A stretch of DNA of 64,000 bases from Anaerolineae bacterium (GTDB lineage: Bacteria; Chloroflexota; Anaerolineae; Aggregatilineales; JAFGMM01): assembly GCA_027494055.1 (NCBI GenBank), contig JAOSJO010000022.1, positions 693,497-757,496 on the forward strand, read 5' to 3'. Shown one piece after another: positions 55,059 to 64,000 of this stretch; positions within the stretch are counted from its first letter, which is position 1; every line of letters starts with the position of its first letter. The position numbers and the translations under genes were made by a program. A model generated the notes under the pieces. The model was not told where the DNA came from. It worked only from the letters and a program-made list of their open reading frames with translations, and ran no database searches.

Positions 55059-56244
55059 GTGTTTGACCACAAAAGTTGTCAAGGATAAAGGCGAGCCAGT
55101 TTGGTACGAGCTTTTGCCACATCAAAGCACCAGTTGATCATCGCTTTCTGGTCGTTGCGTTTTGCCGTCCAAGCGTGTGTCACCTCCACCAAGCGTACCA
55201 TGGAGTCAAGGCGTTGCTTCAAGCACTGGCGGCTCAACACAGAAATCTCAATCTCGGCCATGTTGAGCCAAGAGCCGTGTTTGGGCGTGTAGTGAAACTC
55301 GAGTTTCCGCAGAATACGCCGCGCTTCCTCTGGCTCGAATGTTTCGTACAATGCGCCGGGGGTGTGGATGTTGAGATTGTCCAGCACGATGCGGATGATG
55401 AGCGCCTCCGGGAAATGCACATCGACCAGGTCTTTCATGCAGTACGCGAAATCGCTTTTGCAGCGCCGGTCGGTCACTTGGACTTCACGCCAGCCAGCCA
55501 ACGGCTGGCACATCACGAACAGATTGGCCGTTCCGTGTCGCGTGTACTCGTAATCTATGCGGCGCACCTGTCCGGGCTGGGCGGGCAACGGCTCGTACAC
55601 CTCACCCAACAACTGCACTGGACGTTCATCGAAACAGACCTGGGGACGCAACGGGTCGTATGGTGTGGCATACAGGTCCAGCACGTCCTCCATCCGCCAG
55701 ACGAACTCGCTGCCGACCGTGGGGATACACCACTGTGCTTTGCGCCAGGGCTTCAGGTCGTTTTTTTCAGCGTCCGCCGCACCGTTTCGTCTGAGACCGG
55801 CTCATCGATCACCTGGAGTTCCACCAACTTGTCGGCCAACAACTGCATCGTCCACGTTTCTCGACCCTCTGGCGCATTACTGCACGCCAGCGCCACCAGA
55901 AACGCCTCCTGTTTGCCATCCAGCTTCTTGCTGCGTCCACCGCGCGGTTGGTCCGCCAGGGATTGCGCCTCAACCCAGCGCTTGCGTGTCGCCGCTACTG
56001 TGTTGGGGGTGACGCCATGTAGCACCGCAATCTCCTGGTCCGTTTTTCCCTCAGCACTCCATAGCAACGTCTGCGCTCGCCGCCGCACGCGGGCCTTCTG
56101 TTGCCCGGTCCTCACTATCGCTTCCAATTCCAGCCGTTCTATCTCGCTCAACTCAATCGGGTGCTCTTGTTTCCGCGCCATTTTCAGTATCCTCCCTTTC
56201 CGAGAAGGATACCTCATTCTCTCAGTATTTTCTGTGGTCAAGCA
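55059..56244. mobile_element. IS630-family insertion sequence (1,186 bp) inside the tyrosine recombinase gene
   Basis: The ends GTGTTTGACCACA and, inverted, GTGCTTGACCACA match at 12 of 13 bases, and the element is flanked by TA on both sides (55057-55058 and 56245-56246) in a CTAG context, the known target of IS630. It carries the transposase on the minus strand. Deleting the element and one TA joins RT|RREYRTD of the recombinase in frame. Confidence 0.92.
55079..56181 (-). CDS. IS630-family transposase, probable programmed -1 frameshift
   Basis: ORF A from ATG 56181 (MARKQEHPIELSEIERLELE) has the HTH QEIAVLHGVTPNTVAATRKR and ends TLKKTT. ORF B in the -1 frame holds the DDE core: VCFDERPVQLLGEVYEPLPA (first Asp), IRIVLDNLNIHTPGALYETF (second), and PKHGSWLNMAEIEISVLSRQ (Glu). 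The junction contains seven A (forward TTTTTTT at 55760-55766), a standard slippery site, and the fused product reads TLKKNDLKPWRKAQWCIPTV, which fits the family. The frameshift is therefore probably functional rather than an error. Confidence 0.9.
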
Positions 56245-56381
56245 CTAGTCCGCTGGGCAAGGTTTCTACTTGCCATGTAGAGGGTTTCAAAAAGCTCTAG
56301 TGCTTTCTCGAACGTCAGGTTTTCCGGCTGGATGCCCCCTATCAAGTCTGCTACTGTCTCCTGGTCCTGTATCCCCTGCAT
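56245..56381 (-). pseudogene. Tyrosine recombinase, 5' part (gene split by IS630)
   Basis: The frame opens at ATG 56381 (MQGIQDQETVADLIGGIQPE) and runs NLTFEKALELFETLYMASRN-LAQRT up to the IS630 edge. It joins RREYRTDLEQL at 55058 when the insertion sequence is removed. It gives a typical SAM-like N-terminal core-binding domain. Confidence 0.85.
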
Positions 56382-56516
56382 AGACTAAATTCACAATATC
56401 ACACCAAACATATCGTCGTCAAACCACCCATTTCCCCCCCACTTATAAGCCCCAAACCCCGCCCCCGCGCGACTGTTAAGACGGATAACAGTGATTAGAC
56501 GAAGTTGAAGTGTTCG

Positions 56517-57410
56517 TTAGGCCGGCTCAATAAGCGCCATGTGTCTCTCTTCCCCAGCGACACTCCATACCGATTGGTCCAACACCCGCTCTGCGTCGAG
56601 CGCCGAGAGCAGCCCAAACCAGAAACGACGCTTGCCGCCTGCCGACTCAGTTACAGTGCTCAGACTCGCCAAGCGCCCTTCACCGAGGCCAACAACCAGG
56701 ATACGAAGGCTGCGTGTGCCGTAGCGTCGCTCGTACCCGCCGCTCCGGTAGTATGCCAGATACGCCTGGACCTTCGTGCGGAAGCGTTTGAGCGGCATCG
56801 TGCCCCGGTCCACCTCCAGGAAGAAATGCGCCTTGCCATGCGGCGTGTCCACCACAAAGTAGCTGTCAGGAATAAGCGAGACCATCCGCTGTCGCCCCGT
56901 CGCGCTGCGCAGGCTCACCCGGTCGTAGTCGGCTTTCAGTTCCGTCTCTCCCAGCCACGTCACCACCTGATACCCCAGCCGGCGACTGGCAAGCTCGACC
57001 GCGATCCGGAAGTCGTTGATCGCCAGCGCGTGATCCATGAAGTCCGAACTGAGCGTCTTGCCGCGCCCGTGCCAGCGGACATCCTCGTAGCCGCACTCGG
57101 CGCGCAGCAACTCGGCTCCCTTCCGGTCCAGAAGATACACAATCGGGCTGTTCATGATGCCGCCACGCACGAGAAGAAACTGGCGCTCCAGGAAGCCGTG
57201 ATCGTACAGCCGCGCCAGGCGAGACTGCGCTGTGCTCTTGGAGCCAAAGAAAAGCTTTTGGACTTGGTCTTGGCGCAGGACGCGGTACTGGTAGACCGCC
57301 TCGATGACCTGCTTGTCCCGCCCGGTCAACTGCATCGGGGGCGGGTGTTTCAGCCGTTGGTCGCGTCGCCTGCGACGGCGCGCCTTAGTGTCGTCTCTCC
57401 CTTCGGTCAT
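56517..57410 (-). CDS. Replication-relaxation family protein
   Basis: 297 residues. After a very basic N-terminus (DDTKARRRRRRDQRLKHPPP), the winged-helix MQLTGRDKQVIEAVYQYRVL with RQDQVQKLFFGSKSTAQSRL and RLARLYDHGFLERQF is typical of the Replic_Relax family, followed by HALAINDFRIAVELASRRLG, LIPDSYFVVDTPHGKAHFFL and EVDRGTMPLKRFRTKVQAYL. These proteins are common on conjugative and plasmid-like elements and are linked to replication or DNA relaxation. A TATACT box directly before ATG 57410 suggests the true start may be further in, perhaps at the ATG at codon 26. Confidence 0.82.
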   Translation of the reverse strand: MTEGRDDTKARRRRRRDQRLKHPPPMQLTGRDKQVIEAVYQYRVLRQDQVQKLFFGSKSTAQSRLARLYDHGFLERQFLLVRGGIMNSPIVYLLDRKGAELLRAECGYEDVRWHGRGKTLSSDFMDHALAINDFRIAVELASRRLGYQVVTWLGETELKADYDRVSLRSATGRQRMVSLIPDSYFVVDTPHGKAHFFLEVDRGTMPLKRFRTKVQAYLAYYRSGGYERRYGTRSLRILVVGLGEGRLASLSTVTESAGGKRRFWFGLLSALDAERVLDQSVWSVAGEERHMALIEPA

Positions 57411-57571
57411 AGTATAGGGCCTTGCGGGCCGTCGTCGTAGTCGGACGCCCTACCTGATTTTGGACCCCGCCAAGAGCGTATTTTGAGCTTGAGGGACAAT
57501 GAGGTAATCTTGCTATGAACACCTCCGGGCGGGAACCAGCTGAAGGTTCAGCAGGAAAGGAGGTGATCGAT

Positions 57572-57691
57572 ATGCAGGTTTGCTTCGACATACCGCCGCA
57601 GTATGTCATCGGCGGGTTTCTAGCCGCCGCTTTGCTTCTGTGGCAGTTTGGTTCAAGGCTAACCAGGCGTTCGTCACGCCGCCGTTCCTGA
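57572..57691 (+). CDS. Small membrane protein (39 residues)
   Basis: Starts at ATG 57572 behind a perfect AAAGGAGGTGATCGAT ribosome binding site. MQVCFDIPPQYVIGGFLAAA followed by LLLWQFGSRLTRRSSRRRS is a single hydrophobic helix with a strongly basic tail. It is on the opposite strand to its neighbours. The near-perfect Shine-Dalgarno match makes it likely to be translated. Confidence 0.55.
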   Translation: MQVCFDIPPQYVIGGFLAAALLLWQFGSRLTRRSSRRRS

Positions 57692-57758
57692 GAGCCTTTA
57701 GCGGCGAACCCCGGAGGTGTTCAGCCTGATCTATTGTAGCACATCTCTCAAACCCGAC

Positions 57759-60322
57759 CTATGACGGGTCGTAGAAGTTGTCCTTCTCGTCTCCCGCTGC
57801 CGAACGGCGGGCCGGTTTTGGATAGCGCGCTCTCAGCCACGCCAGAACCTCAGCCCGACTCTTCGGCGTGTATTGCTCAATCGATTTCCGCCGGATACGC
57901 TGTTCTCTCTCTTGGGCTTCCTTTCTCCACGTGTCTCTATCTTCGATTTCTCTCAGGCTCGTAAGCGGCTCCGAATGTGGCGAGGCTAAAAGCCGTTTGA
58001 GTCTTCCCTTGATAACGTATCTTGACAGCCGCATGATATTTGTCAAGGTTGAGCAAACCCTCGGTATCAAACCCCGGCCTCATGTAGGGTGCAAACGCCC
58101 GCGCGTCATCAAGGCCGCATTGGAAAACAATCATCGCGCCCACGTTGCCCACCAGCGCGTCCAGCGTTTCGCCTTCCAACTGCTTCAGGTACTGGTTGGC
58201 AACGGTTGAGTGCCAAGCCGCGTTTACGCGCCTCAGAAAACATCGTATCCAAGGCGGTTGTCACAAAGTGCTGCACTTCGTCAATATACAGATAAAACGG
58301 CGCGGGATCCGGTGATCTATCCATTACCGCGATTTGCAGCTGCGATAGCAGAACTGCTCCGAGGAGGTACTGCTCCTGCGGGGGGAGCTTCTTTTCTTCG
58401 GCTTTCAGCGAAACCAGGATGATCTTTCCCTGGTCAATCAGCGAAGAAGAATCAAGCGCTTCAGGGTGGCACATGATAGGATACAGCGTGCTGTTGCCGT
58501 AGAATGTGCTCAACCGGTTCAATACCGGTGTTGCCAGCTTGTCCTGCTCACCCGGTTTTTTCTCTTCAAACCGCTCCCAGAATTCCTCGGCGACCGGATT
58601 ATCCATGCGATCCATAAGGTCGTAGCGATACGCCTCGTTGAAAAACAAGCGCCCCACGTCCCGAACGGTTGGCGTCTTCTCTTGCCACAGGGTCACCAGC
58701 GCCGCCCATAGAGTAGGAGCTACGGTGACGGTATCCTCGAAACTCCCATACTTGTGCAACACGGCCATCAGCTGGCTGGCGGCATGAGCATGTTCCACTC
58801 CCTGAGGCACTGCCAGTGGATTGAGTGGCGGCGGATAATCCTCATTTGCCAGGTCGAGAATAACGACATCGCCCTCTCGATTCACGGGAACACTGCACTG
58901 GAGAATGTCACGCACCAAGGTTCCATGAGGGTCGATCACAGCCACCCCACGACCTGCGTGGATGTCCTGATGGATCAGATGATGAAGGAGTGTGCTCTTG
59001 CCCACACCGTTCTTTCCCACAATGGCCGTGTGGGTTGCGCGGTCCTCGTCGGGCATGTAGACTTTCCTTGCTCCGCCCGAAAACCACCCTGTACCCAAGC
59101 AAACCCCCTGACGGTTGCTCGCAAGATCAGTGGACATCGCCACCTGGTGGCCGGGCAACCAGTTGATCTTTGGGGCCGAGAATCTGTCGTGCGGCAGGTG
59201 CCACAATGCCGCCAGCTCAGCGGGGGAAAGCGAGAACAGAAACGACCAAGCATTCTCTGCAATTGCCCACGCACCGGCGGGTGTCGAATCCATAGCTTCC
59301 TCCTCGTCGTTCAGCTTAATCCTGTTTGCTTCGAACCCGCTCACTATTTTCGTTTCTGGCGGATTCGACAGACCCTCAATGGCACTTGTAATTGCAGGGA
59401 ACATCTCAAGCCGTTCGGGGTCTGGTGTATCAAAACGAAGCGATACCAAGACGCAAGCCAGTGGCTCTGTGAGTTTGTTTCGATACTTTTTTGTGTCCGC
59501 GTCGGAGTACGCTAGAACCCTCTTCCTCTTGAGCATTTCATTGCGTACCATCGCCATAGTCACGCTGCCGAGTGAAGCCCAGAGGTTTGTGGATAAGATG
59601 GGTTTGTAACGGTGGCCCAATTCGTATGGGGATGTGGTGAGTTCACCTCTGATTTCCCCTTCGGTAAGGTGCAAGACCTCAAGTATCAGCAACTCGTATG
59701 CCAGCACTTCGTTGGACTTGGCATCGTTCATGGTCTGGGCGATTATGCTAAGGGGATCGAGACTTCCGATTTGATCGGCGGAGAGCGCCGGATCGAGGTA
59801 GTGCATTCCCTCGCGCTTGAATACCATGTACCGGCGGTACCTGGGAAACTGCACCTCAGGAGACTTGTATTCTTCTACCTTGGCGCCGGGGTAATACGCA
59901 GAAATGAGGCTCATTACTTCGGCAGGCGATAGATCATATCTGGGCCCACGCTCACTTTCGTGCCCCACCAGCCATAGAAGCCGGTTATTATCTGCGCGCA
60001 ATGCAAGATACATGACGTCGCCCTGGGCGTATTTCCCAAGTAGCGATCTAGCGAAACCTGTGGCAGCCGCTGGCACCCATTGCGTTCCTTTCGGGACCCT
60101 AATCGAGTAAACCGCAACAGAGCTTGGATCCTCCTCGATTTTGGTTCCATCCTCATAATGCGTACTGACAGTTTGCACGGCCCCCCCTTGTGAAGTTGCG
60201 GTTGGTTCCCGTCTTGGTGCTCCCAGTTTCTTGAACCACCCATTCCGTACTCCAACAAACAGAAGTACCAAGATGGCGTTGAATGCAGCGGCGACGAGAA
60301 ATTGAGGGTCGCCCTGAACCAT
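57759..60322 (-). CDS. Conjugative coupling-type ATPase (VirD4/TraD-like), two frameshifts
   Basis: About 855 residues after repair, from ATG 60322 (MVQGDPQFLVAAAFNAILVL), with an N-terminal membrane helix. A large middle region leads to the ATPase: Walker A in HTAIVGKNGVGKSTLLHHLI, GVAVIDPHGTLVRDILQCSV, VVILDLANEDYPPPLNPLAV, and Walker B in PFYLYIDEVQHFVTTALDTM followed by FSEARKRGLAL. Frame changes near 58215 and 57965 lead through LEGETLDALVGNVGAMIVFQ to the basic helical tail WRKEAQEREQRIRRKSIEQY. Such proteins bring DNA to a type IV secretion channel. An upstream TTG at 60349 is also in frame. Confidence 0.78.
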
Positions 60323-60349
60323 CGCGGCGACTATATCCAACCGCCCCAA

Positions 60350-60591
60350 GTGCGGAAACTAGGATGAAGTAGGCACACCCAAAAGAGACGAGTTTTTCCC
60401 AGCAGCTTTTGTCGTTCTGTTTTCTGCCAGACATGGCAACACTCTCCGCTGCCTACGCTTGCCCACATAATTGTTATATTTGAAAACCAATCACTTGTAA
60501 ATAGCACTGGCAATCGTTTTTCTGTGTAGTCTGGGAACAGGTGTGGTCCCGTTGCCGGCTGCGCGGCCCACACAGGGCACTTCAAGAGGAG
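60350..60591. other. Intergenic region, 242 bp
   Basis: Between the coupling ATPase and the BrnA-like antitoxin. A short minus-strand frame from ATG 60434 (MSGRKQNDKSCWEKLVSFGC, AYFILVSALGAVGYS) with one hydrophobic segment overlaps the ATPase start; it may be a small membrane protein or a frameshifted 5' extension of the ATPase gene. Nothing else is supported. Confidence 0.4.
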
Positions 60592-60862
60592 GCTTGGTCG
60601 TTGTTTGAGCGGTAGCGGTCCAGTTGTTCGAGCACCCACATGCGGATAAGCGTCGTCGGACCGATCCCCTTTCGCCCGCCGTTTCCCGGGTGCTGAAGGT
60701 TTTCGGGTCAAACCGAACCGTCACACCCTCTGACAGGCCCTTAGCAAACTTCACTTTGACAGGCTTCATCTCATCCCAGTAGTCGGCGAAGCTGTGCGTG
60801 TCCCAGAACTTCGCTTCTTCTTCCAGGCTCTTGAATTGTGGAATACGTCGTATCTTTGTCAT
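60592..60862 (-). CDS. BrnA/CopG-like antitoxin, one frameshift
   Basis: From ATG 60862: MTKIRRIPQFKSLEEEAKFW, DTHSFADYWDEMKPVKVKFA, then after one indel near 60680 GIGPTTLIRMWVLEQLDRYR and a TGA at 60592-60594. The F.S..EEA.FWDTH.F.DY pattern is that of BrnA-type antitoxins with a C-terminal ribbon-helix-helix. Its ATG overlaps the toxin stop (ATGA). About 90 residues. Confidence 0.78.
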
Positions 60863-61147
60863 GCTGCTTGCCTCACCCCCTTTCGCCAGTTCTTCTCGGT
60901 AGATGGTGCGCTCCTGCCGGTCGGCGCTGCGAGCGGTCACCGCATAAACCGGCCTTCCCTCTTGGGATGGATGACGACGGCCAGCACCCTTCCCGCTCCG
61001 GTCATCCCCAGCACCAGAAACCGCCCGCCGTAGCTTGCGCACAACGCAAACTCCTTGAAAGACCTGTTCGACTTCTTCTCTGGTAACCCCGTGCCGTGCA
61101 ATATGTGCGACGTTCCACCTTTCCCAGACGAGGTGTTCTAATATCAT
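60859..61147 (-). CDS. BrnT-like toxin, compensating frameshifts
   Basis: From ATG 61147: MILEHLVWERWNVAHIARHG, VTREEVEQVFQGVCVVRKLR; then, in a neighbouring frame, YGGRFLVLGMTGAGRVLAVV and IHPKREGR; then in the first frame again PVYAVTARSADRQERTIYRE. The W...N..H...HGV..EEVE.VF motif and the later R.....R..Y segment match BrnT/DUF4258-type RNase toxins. The last indel is in the GGGGG run before the antitoxin ATG, giving an ending VRQAA. About 96 residues. Confidence 0.75.
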
Positions 61148-61325
61148 TACTACTAATATCGTAGTACAACGCAATGCGATAGTCAAGGGACGACGCTTGA
61201 CCTGCCTACTTCTTCTGTCGCCTCGACTTCATGCTTCATTTCGTGCCGTCGCAACACCGCCAGGTTCTAGCGGGTGCTGTTGAAAAAGTGGCCGGAGTAC
61301 CGGCGGAACTACCTCAGTTTGGGTC

Positions 61326-61354
61326 TTGACACCGCATATGTATTGATATATACT
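61326..61354 (+). promoter_or_regulatory. Strong sigma70-type promoter
   Basis: TTGACA (61326-61331) and TATACT (61349-61354) are exactly 17 bases apart in an AT-rich stretch. It precedes the gene at 61439 by about 80 bases. A perfect palindrome CGGCTTAAGCCG lies just before the ATG and could be an operator or a hairpin over the start. Confidence 0.65.
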
Positions 61355-61438
61355 GTTATATAATAATGTGTATATTACTAAGAGGGGGTGATATAGGAGA
61401 GCGGTTAGGTTTAGCCTATCCCGGCTTAAGCCGAAATC

Positions 61439-61735
61439 ATGACCGATCATGCAGCAGTCAGGAAACCGAAAAAAGAGGAACGCGAACAACTGGTTGAGAT
61501 TACCGCAAGGCAGATTAGCGACGCTCCCAACGCCGGGGACTTGGAGACCGCCCGCAATCTTGTGGCAGGAGCGTATATCGCCGTCTTCGCCGACTACGCT
61601 ACCGACAGCCCCGGTTACTACGGCAAAGCAATGGCCGTCGTGTGGAGCGGCGATCCCAGTTTCTACGAAGTCTACGTCTGGCGGAACGGGAAGATTGAGC
61701 GACTGGACCAGGACCCCGGTTTTCGGAGAGGGTAG
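61439..61735 (+). CDS. Hypothetical small protein
   Basis: 98 residues (MTDHAAVRKPKKEEREQLVE, GDLETARNLVAGAYIAVFAD, GKAMAVVWSGDPSFYEVYVW). Highly charged N-terminus, then a mixed alpha/beta region. Preceded by a near-consensus promoter. No family recognised. Confidence 0.6.
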   Translation: MTDHAAVRKPKKEEREQLVEITARQISDAPNAGDLETARNLVAGAYIAVFADYATDSPGYYGKAMAVVWSGDPSFYEVYVWRNGKIERLDQDPGFRRG

Positions 61736-61800
61736 ATCAGGCAGAAAGCAGGGCGTCGACCCTATGAGGCCGATGCCCGGAACCTGGCCGTGAAAGTAGC

Positions 61801-62037
61801 ATGTCAAAAGGATCAAAACCGACGCCGACCGTTATTTCGTCCACCAACTTGCAGCGCAACTTCGGCGACATGATCCGCAGAGCCGGGCGGGATGGAGAGC
61901 ACTTCATTGTTGAACGCGATGGTTTCCCGGCCATTGCCATCATCTCGGCGACCGAATACGAGATGCTCATACAGGACTTCAAGCGAGTAAACCTCAGCAA
62001 AGCAAGATCGACACAACACACCAAGCGGAAAGCCTAG
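61801..62037 (+). CDS. Phd/YefM-type antitoxin without a visible toxin
   Basis: 78 residues: PTVISSTNLQRNFGDMIRRA, GRDGEHFIVERDGFPAIAII, SATEYEMLIQDFK. The S..L..N..D.i......E...I.R.G.P.A.I....Y..L pattern is the Phd_YefM antitoxin domain. No toxin gene can be recognised downstream; the next 440 bp contain no convincing frame, so the toxin is missing or broken. Confidence 0.75.
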   Translation: MSKGSKPTPTVISSTNLQRNFGDMIRRAGRDGEHFIVERDGFPAIAIISATEYEMLIQDFKRVNLSKARSTQHTKRKA

Positions 62038-62040
62038 TCC

Positions 62041-62481
62041 TTAATCAGGAAGGATAACGGCTTCATGCACGCATCTTGCGTGTTCCTCTACCCGCTGGTG
62101 ACCAACCCACAGCGAAGCGCAAGCAGCAAGACGGGGGCGGTCCTGTCGCTGGTGGCGCGGGGGACGAGGCGGGTACCCCCAGAGGGGGAAGTCGGGCCAC
62201 CGGCTTCGCCCGCTGCCTGGACCGGTGGCCGCATCGGAGCGCGGGCACGGGTCAGCCGCCTGAAATGCCGGGGGCGGACATCGATTGCGTGCGGCACGAA
62301 GCACTGCGAAAACCGCACGGACACGGCAAACCATCTGCGAAAACGGCACACTCGCGGGCGGGTTCCATCCGATGGCTGGAGAGCAACGCTTGCTGGGGGT
62401 ACGGTTACCGGTAACCACCAAATCCGTACCCGGTAGCGCATAGGTTCAGGCGTGACCGTCTCAACCGCCGGTATCTCCCGG
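62041..62481. other. Intergenic region, 441 bp, no supported gene
   Basis: Several overlapping frames are open on both strands because of the high GC content, but none shows a recognisable domain or a ribosome binding site with good codon pattern. A decayed toxin gene for the preceding antitoxin could lie here. Confidence 0.5.
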
Positions 62482-63880
62482 TCACTGCCAGCCCATGCAA
62501 CATCGCCGGCAGGCAGCGCCGTAAGCACGTTGCGCTCCGCCCCGGCGTATGGGATGCCTAGCGCTGCCCACTTCCCGCCGCAGCGCCCTCGACCGCTTCA
62601 TCGCCCGCCGTGTACGGCGGGATCGTCGCCGTCCACAGCGTCGCCGTCGCCCCGTCGAGCCCCGACACCGTCGCGCGGCGCGCCGGCTGGAAGCGCAGCC
62701 GGTCGATCCAACCTCCCATTGTTCGGCAAGCGGCGCGAACACCTCGTGCTGCGTCTCGGTCTTGGGCGCGCGCTTCACCGCCTGGGTATCGACGCGCCCA
62801 ACGAGCCGGGCGAAGTACTCCGCATCCGCCCGGCCAATCCCGAAGATCACCTTGGTCTGGACGTTGGACAGCGCGCCCAGCATCCGGGGCGTCAGTTGCG
62901 ACAGGTCCTGGTGCGCCACCGTCATCGCCATCCTGAACTTGCGCCCTCCGAGAACACGTGCGCCAGCGTTCGCCGACCCTCGTTGGCGACGTAGCCGGCG
63001 AACTCGTCGGGATGGTCAGGTTCCACAGCGCCCGGCTCCTGCTGCCGCCGGATGGCAAGCTCCAGCCGGTGACGATGAGGCTGCCGATGAGCCGGTTGGT
63101 CTCACGTCGCACTGCCCCAGGTCAACAAAGCAGCACCTTCCCCTCGTCCATGATCGCCCGGAAGTCCAGGTGGTTCTTGGGTTGGCCCAGCATCAGCTTG
63201 AGCCGGGGGTTGAGGCTGAAGGCCCCCACCTTGTTGAGCGTGCTCTCGCGCATGACGGGCGCTTCCCGCCCCCAGCGGTCGAAGCGGTCGTGGAAACACC
63301 ACGACGTTCGGGTCGCGCACCCGCTCAAGGCAACCTTCCCGGAACCCCTCATCCGTCAAGAGGCGCGGGCATGTGCACGAGCGTCAGGCGGTTTTCGATG
63401 AGGGCGATGGGGCGGCGGTGACGACGTTGGAGAGGTGCGGCGCTTCGCGCAGGCTCCGGCCAGGTGCGCCGGAAGGCTTCCAGCACCGAGGCGGCGATGT
63501 CGTAGGGGTCGCCGCCGGTTGCGAGCACGTTGAACGGGACGACGTAGTCCTTGCGCGCGGGGTCAACGTAGACGATGCGCTCGCGGATCGCCGGGTCGTC
63601 GAGGACGCCGCGCGTAAGCAGCAGCCGCATGAGGTCATCGACAAGCAGCGCGTGGGGGGTCGATGAGCCGCACCCCGCCCCCCGGCGATGTCCTGGTGCA
63701 GGCAGTGTTCCAGCAGCTTGGACGGCTGCCTTGCCCGACAGCCCGATCACGTACGTACGTGCGCGGCGCGGGCGGAAGCTGGCACCACGTACGGGCCGCA
63801 AAGCCCACCGCCCCCGGCGGCCCAGGTGCAGGTCGCCGCCGCGCTGCCGGTGCAAGAGGTGGGAAGGGCATCCTTCTACG
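62482..63880 (-). pseudogene. Second VirD4/HerA-like ATPase, heavily frameshifted
   Basis: Pieces in order: TYVIGLSGK (Walker A region, damaged), PHALLVDDLMRLLLTRGVLD, RERIVYVDPARKDYVVPFNV, AASVLEAFRRTWPE, ALIENRLTLVHMP, HDRFDRWGREAPVMRESTLN, KVGAFSLNPRLKLMLGQPKN, HLDFRAIMDEGKVLLC, then MAMTVAHQDLSQLTPRMLGA and LSNVQTKVIFGIGRADAEYF. This follows the order of the coupling-type ATPase at 57759 and of other conjugation ATPases. At least five frame changes occur in 1.4 kb, more than elsewhere in the window. It is either a decayed gene or a poorly resolved sequence near an assembly edge. Confidence 0.6.
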
Positions 63881-64000
63881 TTAGCAGAACCGGGCAGGCA
63901 GTTCAACCGAACAACAGCGCCGTTTAGCGCCTGGGCGGACTTGTCACCGCCGCGATGCCAGGTGCGAGTCTTGTGTCCCAGTTACCAGGTTAACCTTAAG

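Larger units (their letters stand above)
33247..64000. mobile_element. Integrative element inserted in comM (left end here, right end beyond the window)
   Basis: The left boundary is fixed to about 33241-33250 by the break in comM. Immediately inside lies a large serine integrase pointing toward the junction. Gene content to the window end is accessory: integrases, an excisionase, insertion sequences, toxin-antitoxin pairs, a replication-relaxation protein, conjugative coupling ATPases and a putative defence operon. Base composition is visibly lower in GC than the chromosome, most strongly at 44-54 kb. No sequence matching the missing comM half was found, so the element is at least 30.7 kb. 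Internal nesting of several elements is likely. Confidence 0.85.

Noticed and set aside
60153..60434. 93-codon minus-strand frame overlapping the coupling ATPase start
   Set aside because: Only the first 35 residues look coding; the rest is out of frame inside the ATPase gene. Mentioned under the intergenic entry instead.
62065..62436. Plus-strand frame after the Phd-type antitoxin as its toxin
   Set aside because: No toxin motif, and the frame has several alternatives on both strands; high GC explains the openness.
33247..64000. CRISPR arrays or tRNA genes
   Set aside because: No regularly spaced repeats and no cloverleaf with a TTCRANY arm were seen; the short direct repeats at 37.2 kb are too few and irregular for CRISPR.

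Overview
The window looks like chromosome from a GC-rich member of the Chloroflexota (probably Anaerolineae-like), cut by a large, less GC-rich integrated element. This assignment is inferred from gene content: a RibX-type riboflavin permease behind an FMN riboswitch, GT39-type membrane glycosyltransferases, a propionyl-CoA/methylmalonyl-CoA cluster, and TATAAT boxes lying very close to start codons. No rRNA or tRNA gene was seen.

Region 1 (1-33.25 kb) is host chromosome. In order it holds: a riboflavin ABC permease under an FMN riboswitch and terminator; proline dehydrogenase; a lipoprotein; a methyltransferase; a clan-A-like glycoside hydrolase; a GH13_18 phosphorylase; an NAD-dependent epimerase; the bifunctional NAD(P)H-hydrate repair enzyme; small membrane proteins and an MBL hydrolase; a probable 6S RNA with promoter and terminator; an L,D-transpeptidase; an SpoU methyltransferase; two GT39-like glycosyltransferases; a two-subunit NAD+ synthetase; Lgt; and a membrane-anchored thioredoxin-fold protein with an in-frame UGA in a UxxC motif (candidate selenoprotein). 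Last comes a propionyl-CoA pathway: carboxyltransferase, biotin carboxylase, biotin carrier, methylmalonyl-CoA mutase large subunit and epimerase.

Region 2 (33.25 kb to the window end) is an integrative element. Its left end splits the host comM (yifB) gene in the middle of the Walker-B coding region, and a large serine integrase lies right at the junction. The right end is not in the window. Cargo: an excisionase-like protein, small hypothetical genes, a CoiA-like nuclease, an IS1182-like transposon carrying a serine resolvase, Phd/RelE and BrnT/BrnA-type toxin-antitoxin pairs, a replication-relaxation protein and conjugative coupling ATPases.

The most interesting part is 45.1-54.2 kb, a same-strand, tightly packed, visibly AT-richer gene set. 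It holds a DUF6884/YaaA-like protein, small unknown ORFs, a PIN-like nuclease, an unknown protein, an AAA ATPase, a DpdA-like tRNA-guanine-transglycosylase homologue, a NurA-like nuclease and a HerA ATPase. I read it as a candidate 7-deazaguanine-linked DNA modification/restriction system. Next to it a tyrosine recombinase gene has been cut by an IS630 element; removing the element and one TA restores the reading frame.

Many genes, including housekeeping ones, carry single-base frameshifts, often in homopolymers. They look more like indel errors in a lightly polished long-read assembly than true pseudogenes, so frameshifted genes are given here with reconstructed extents.
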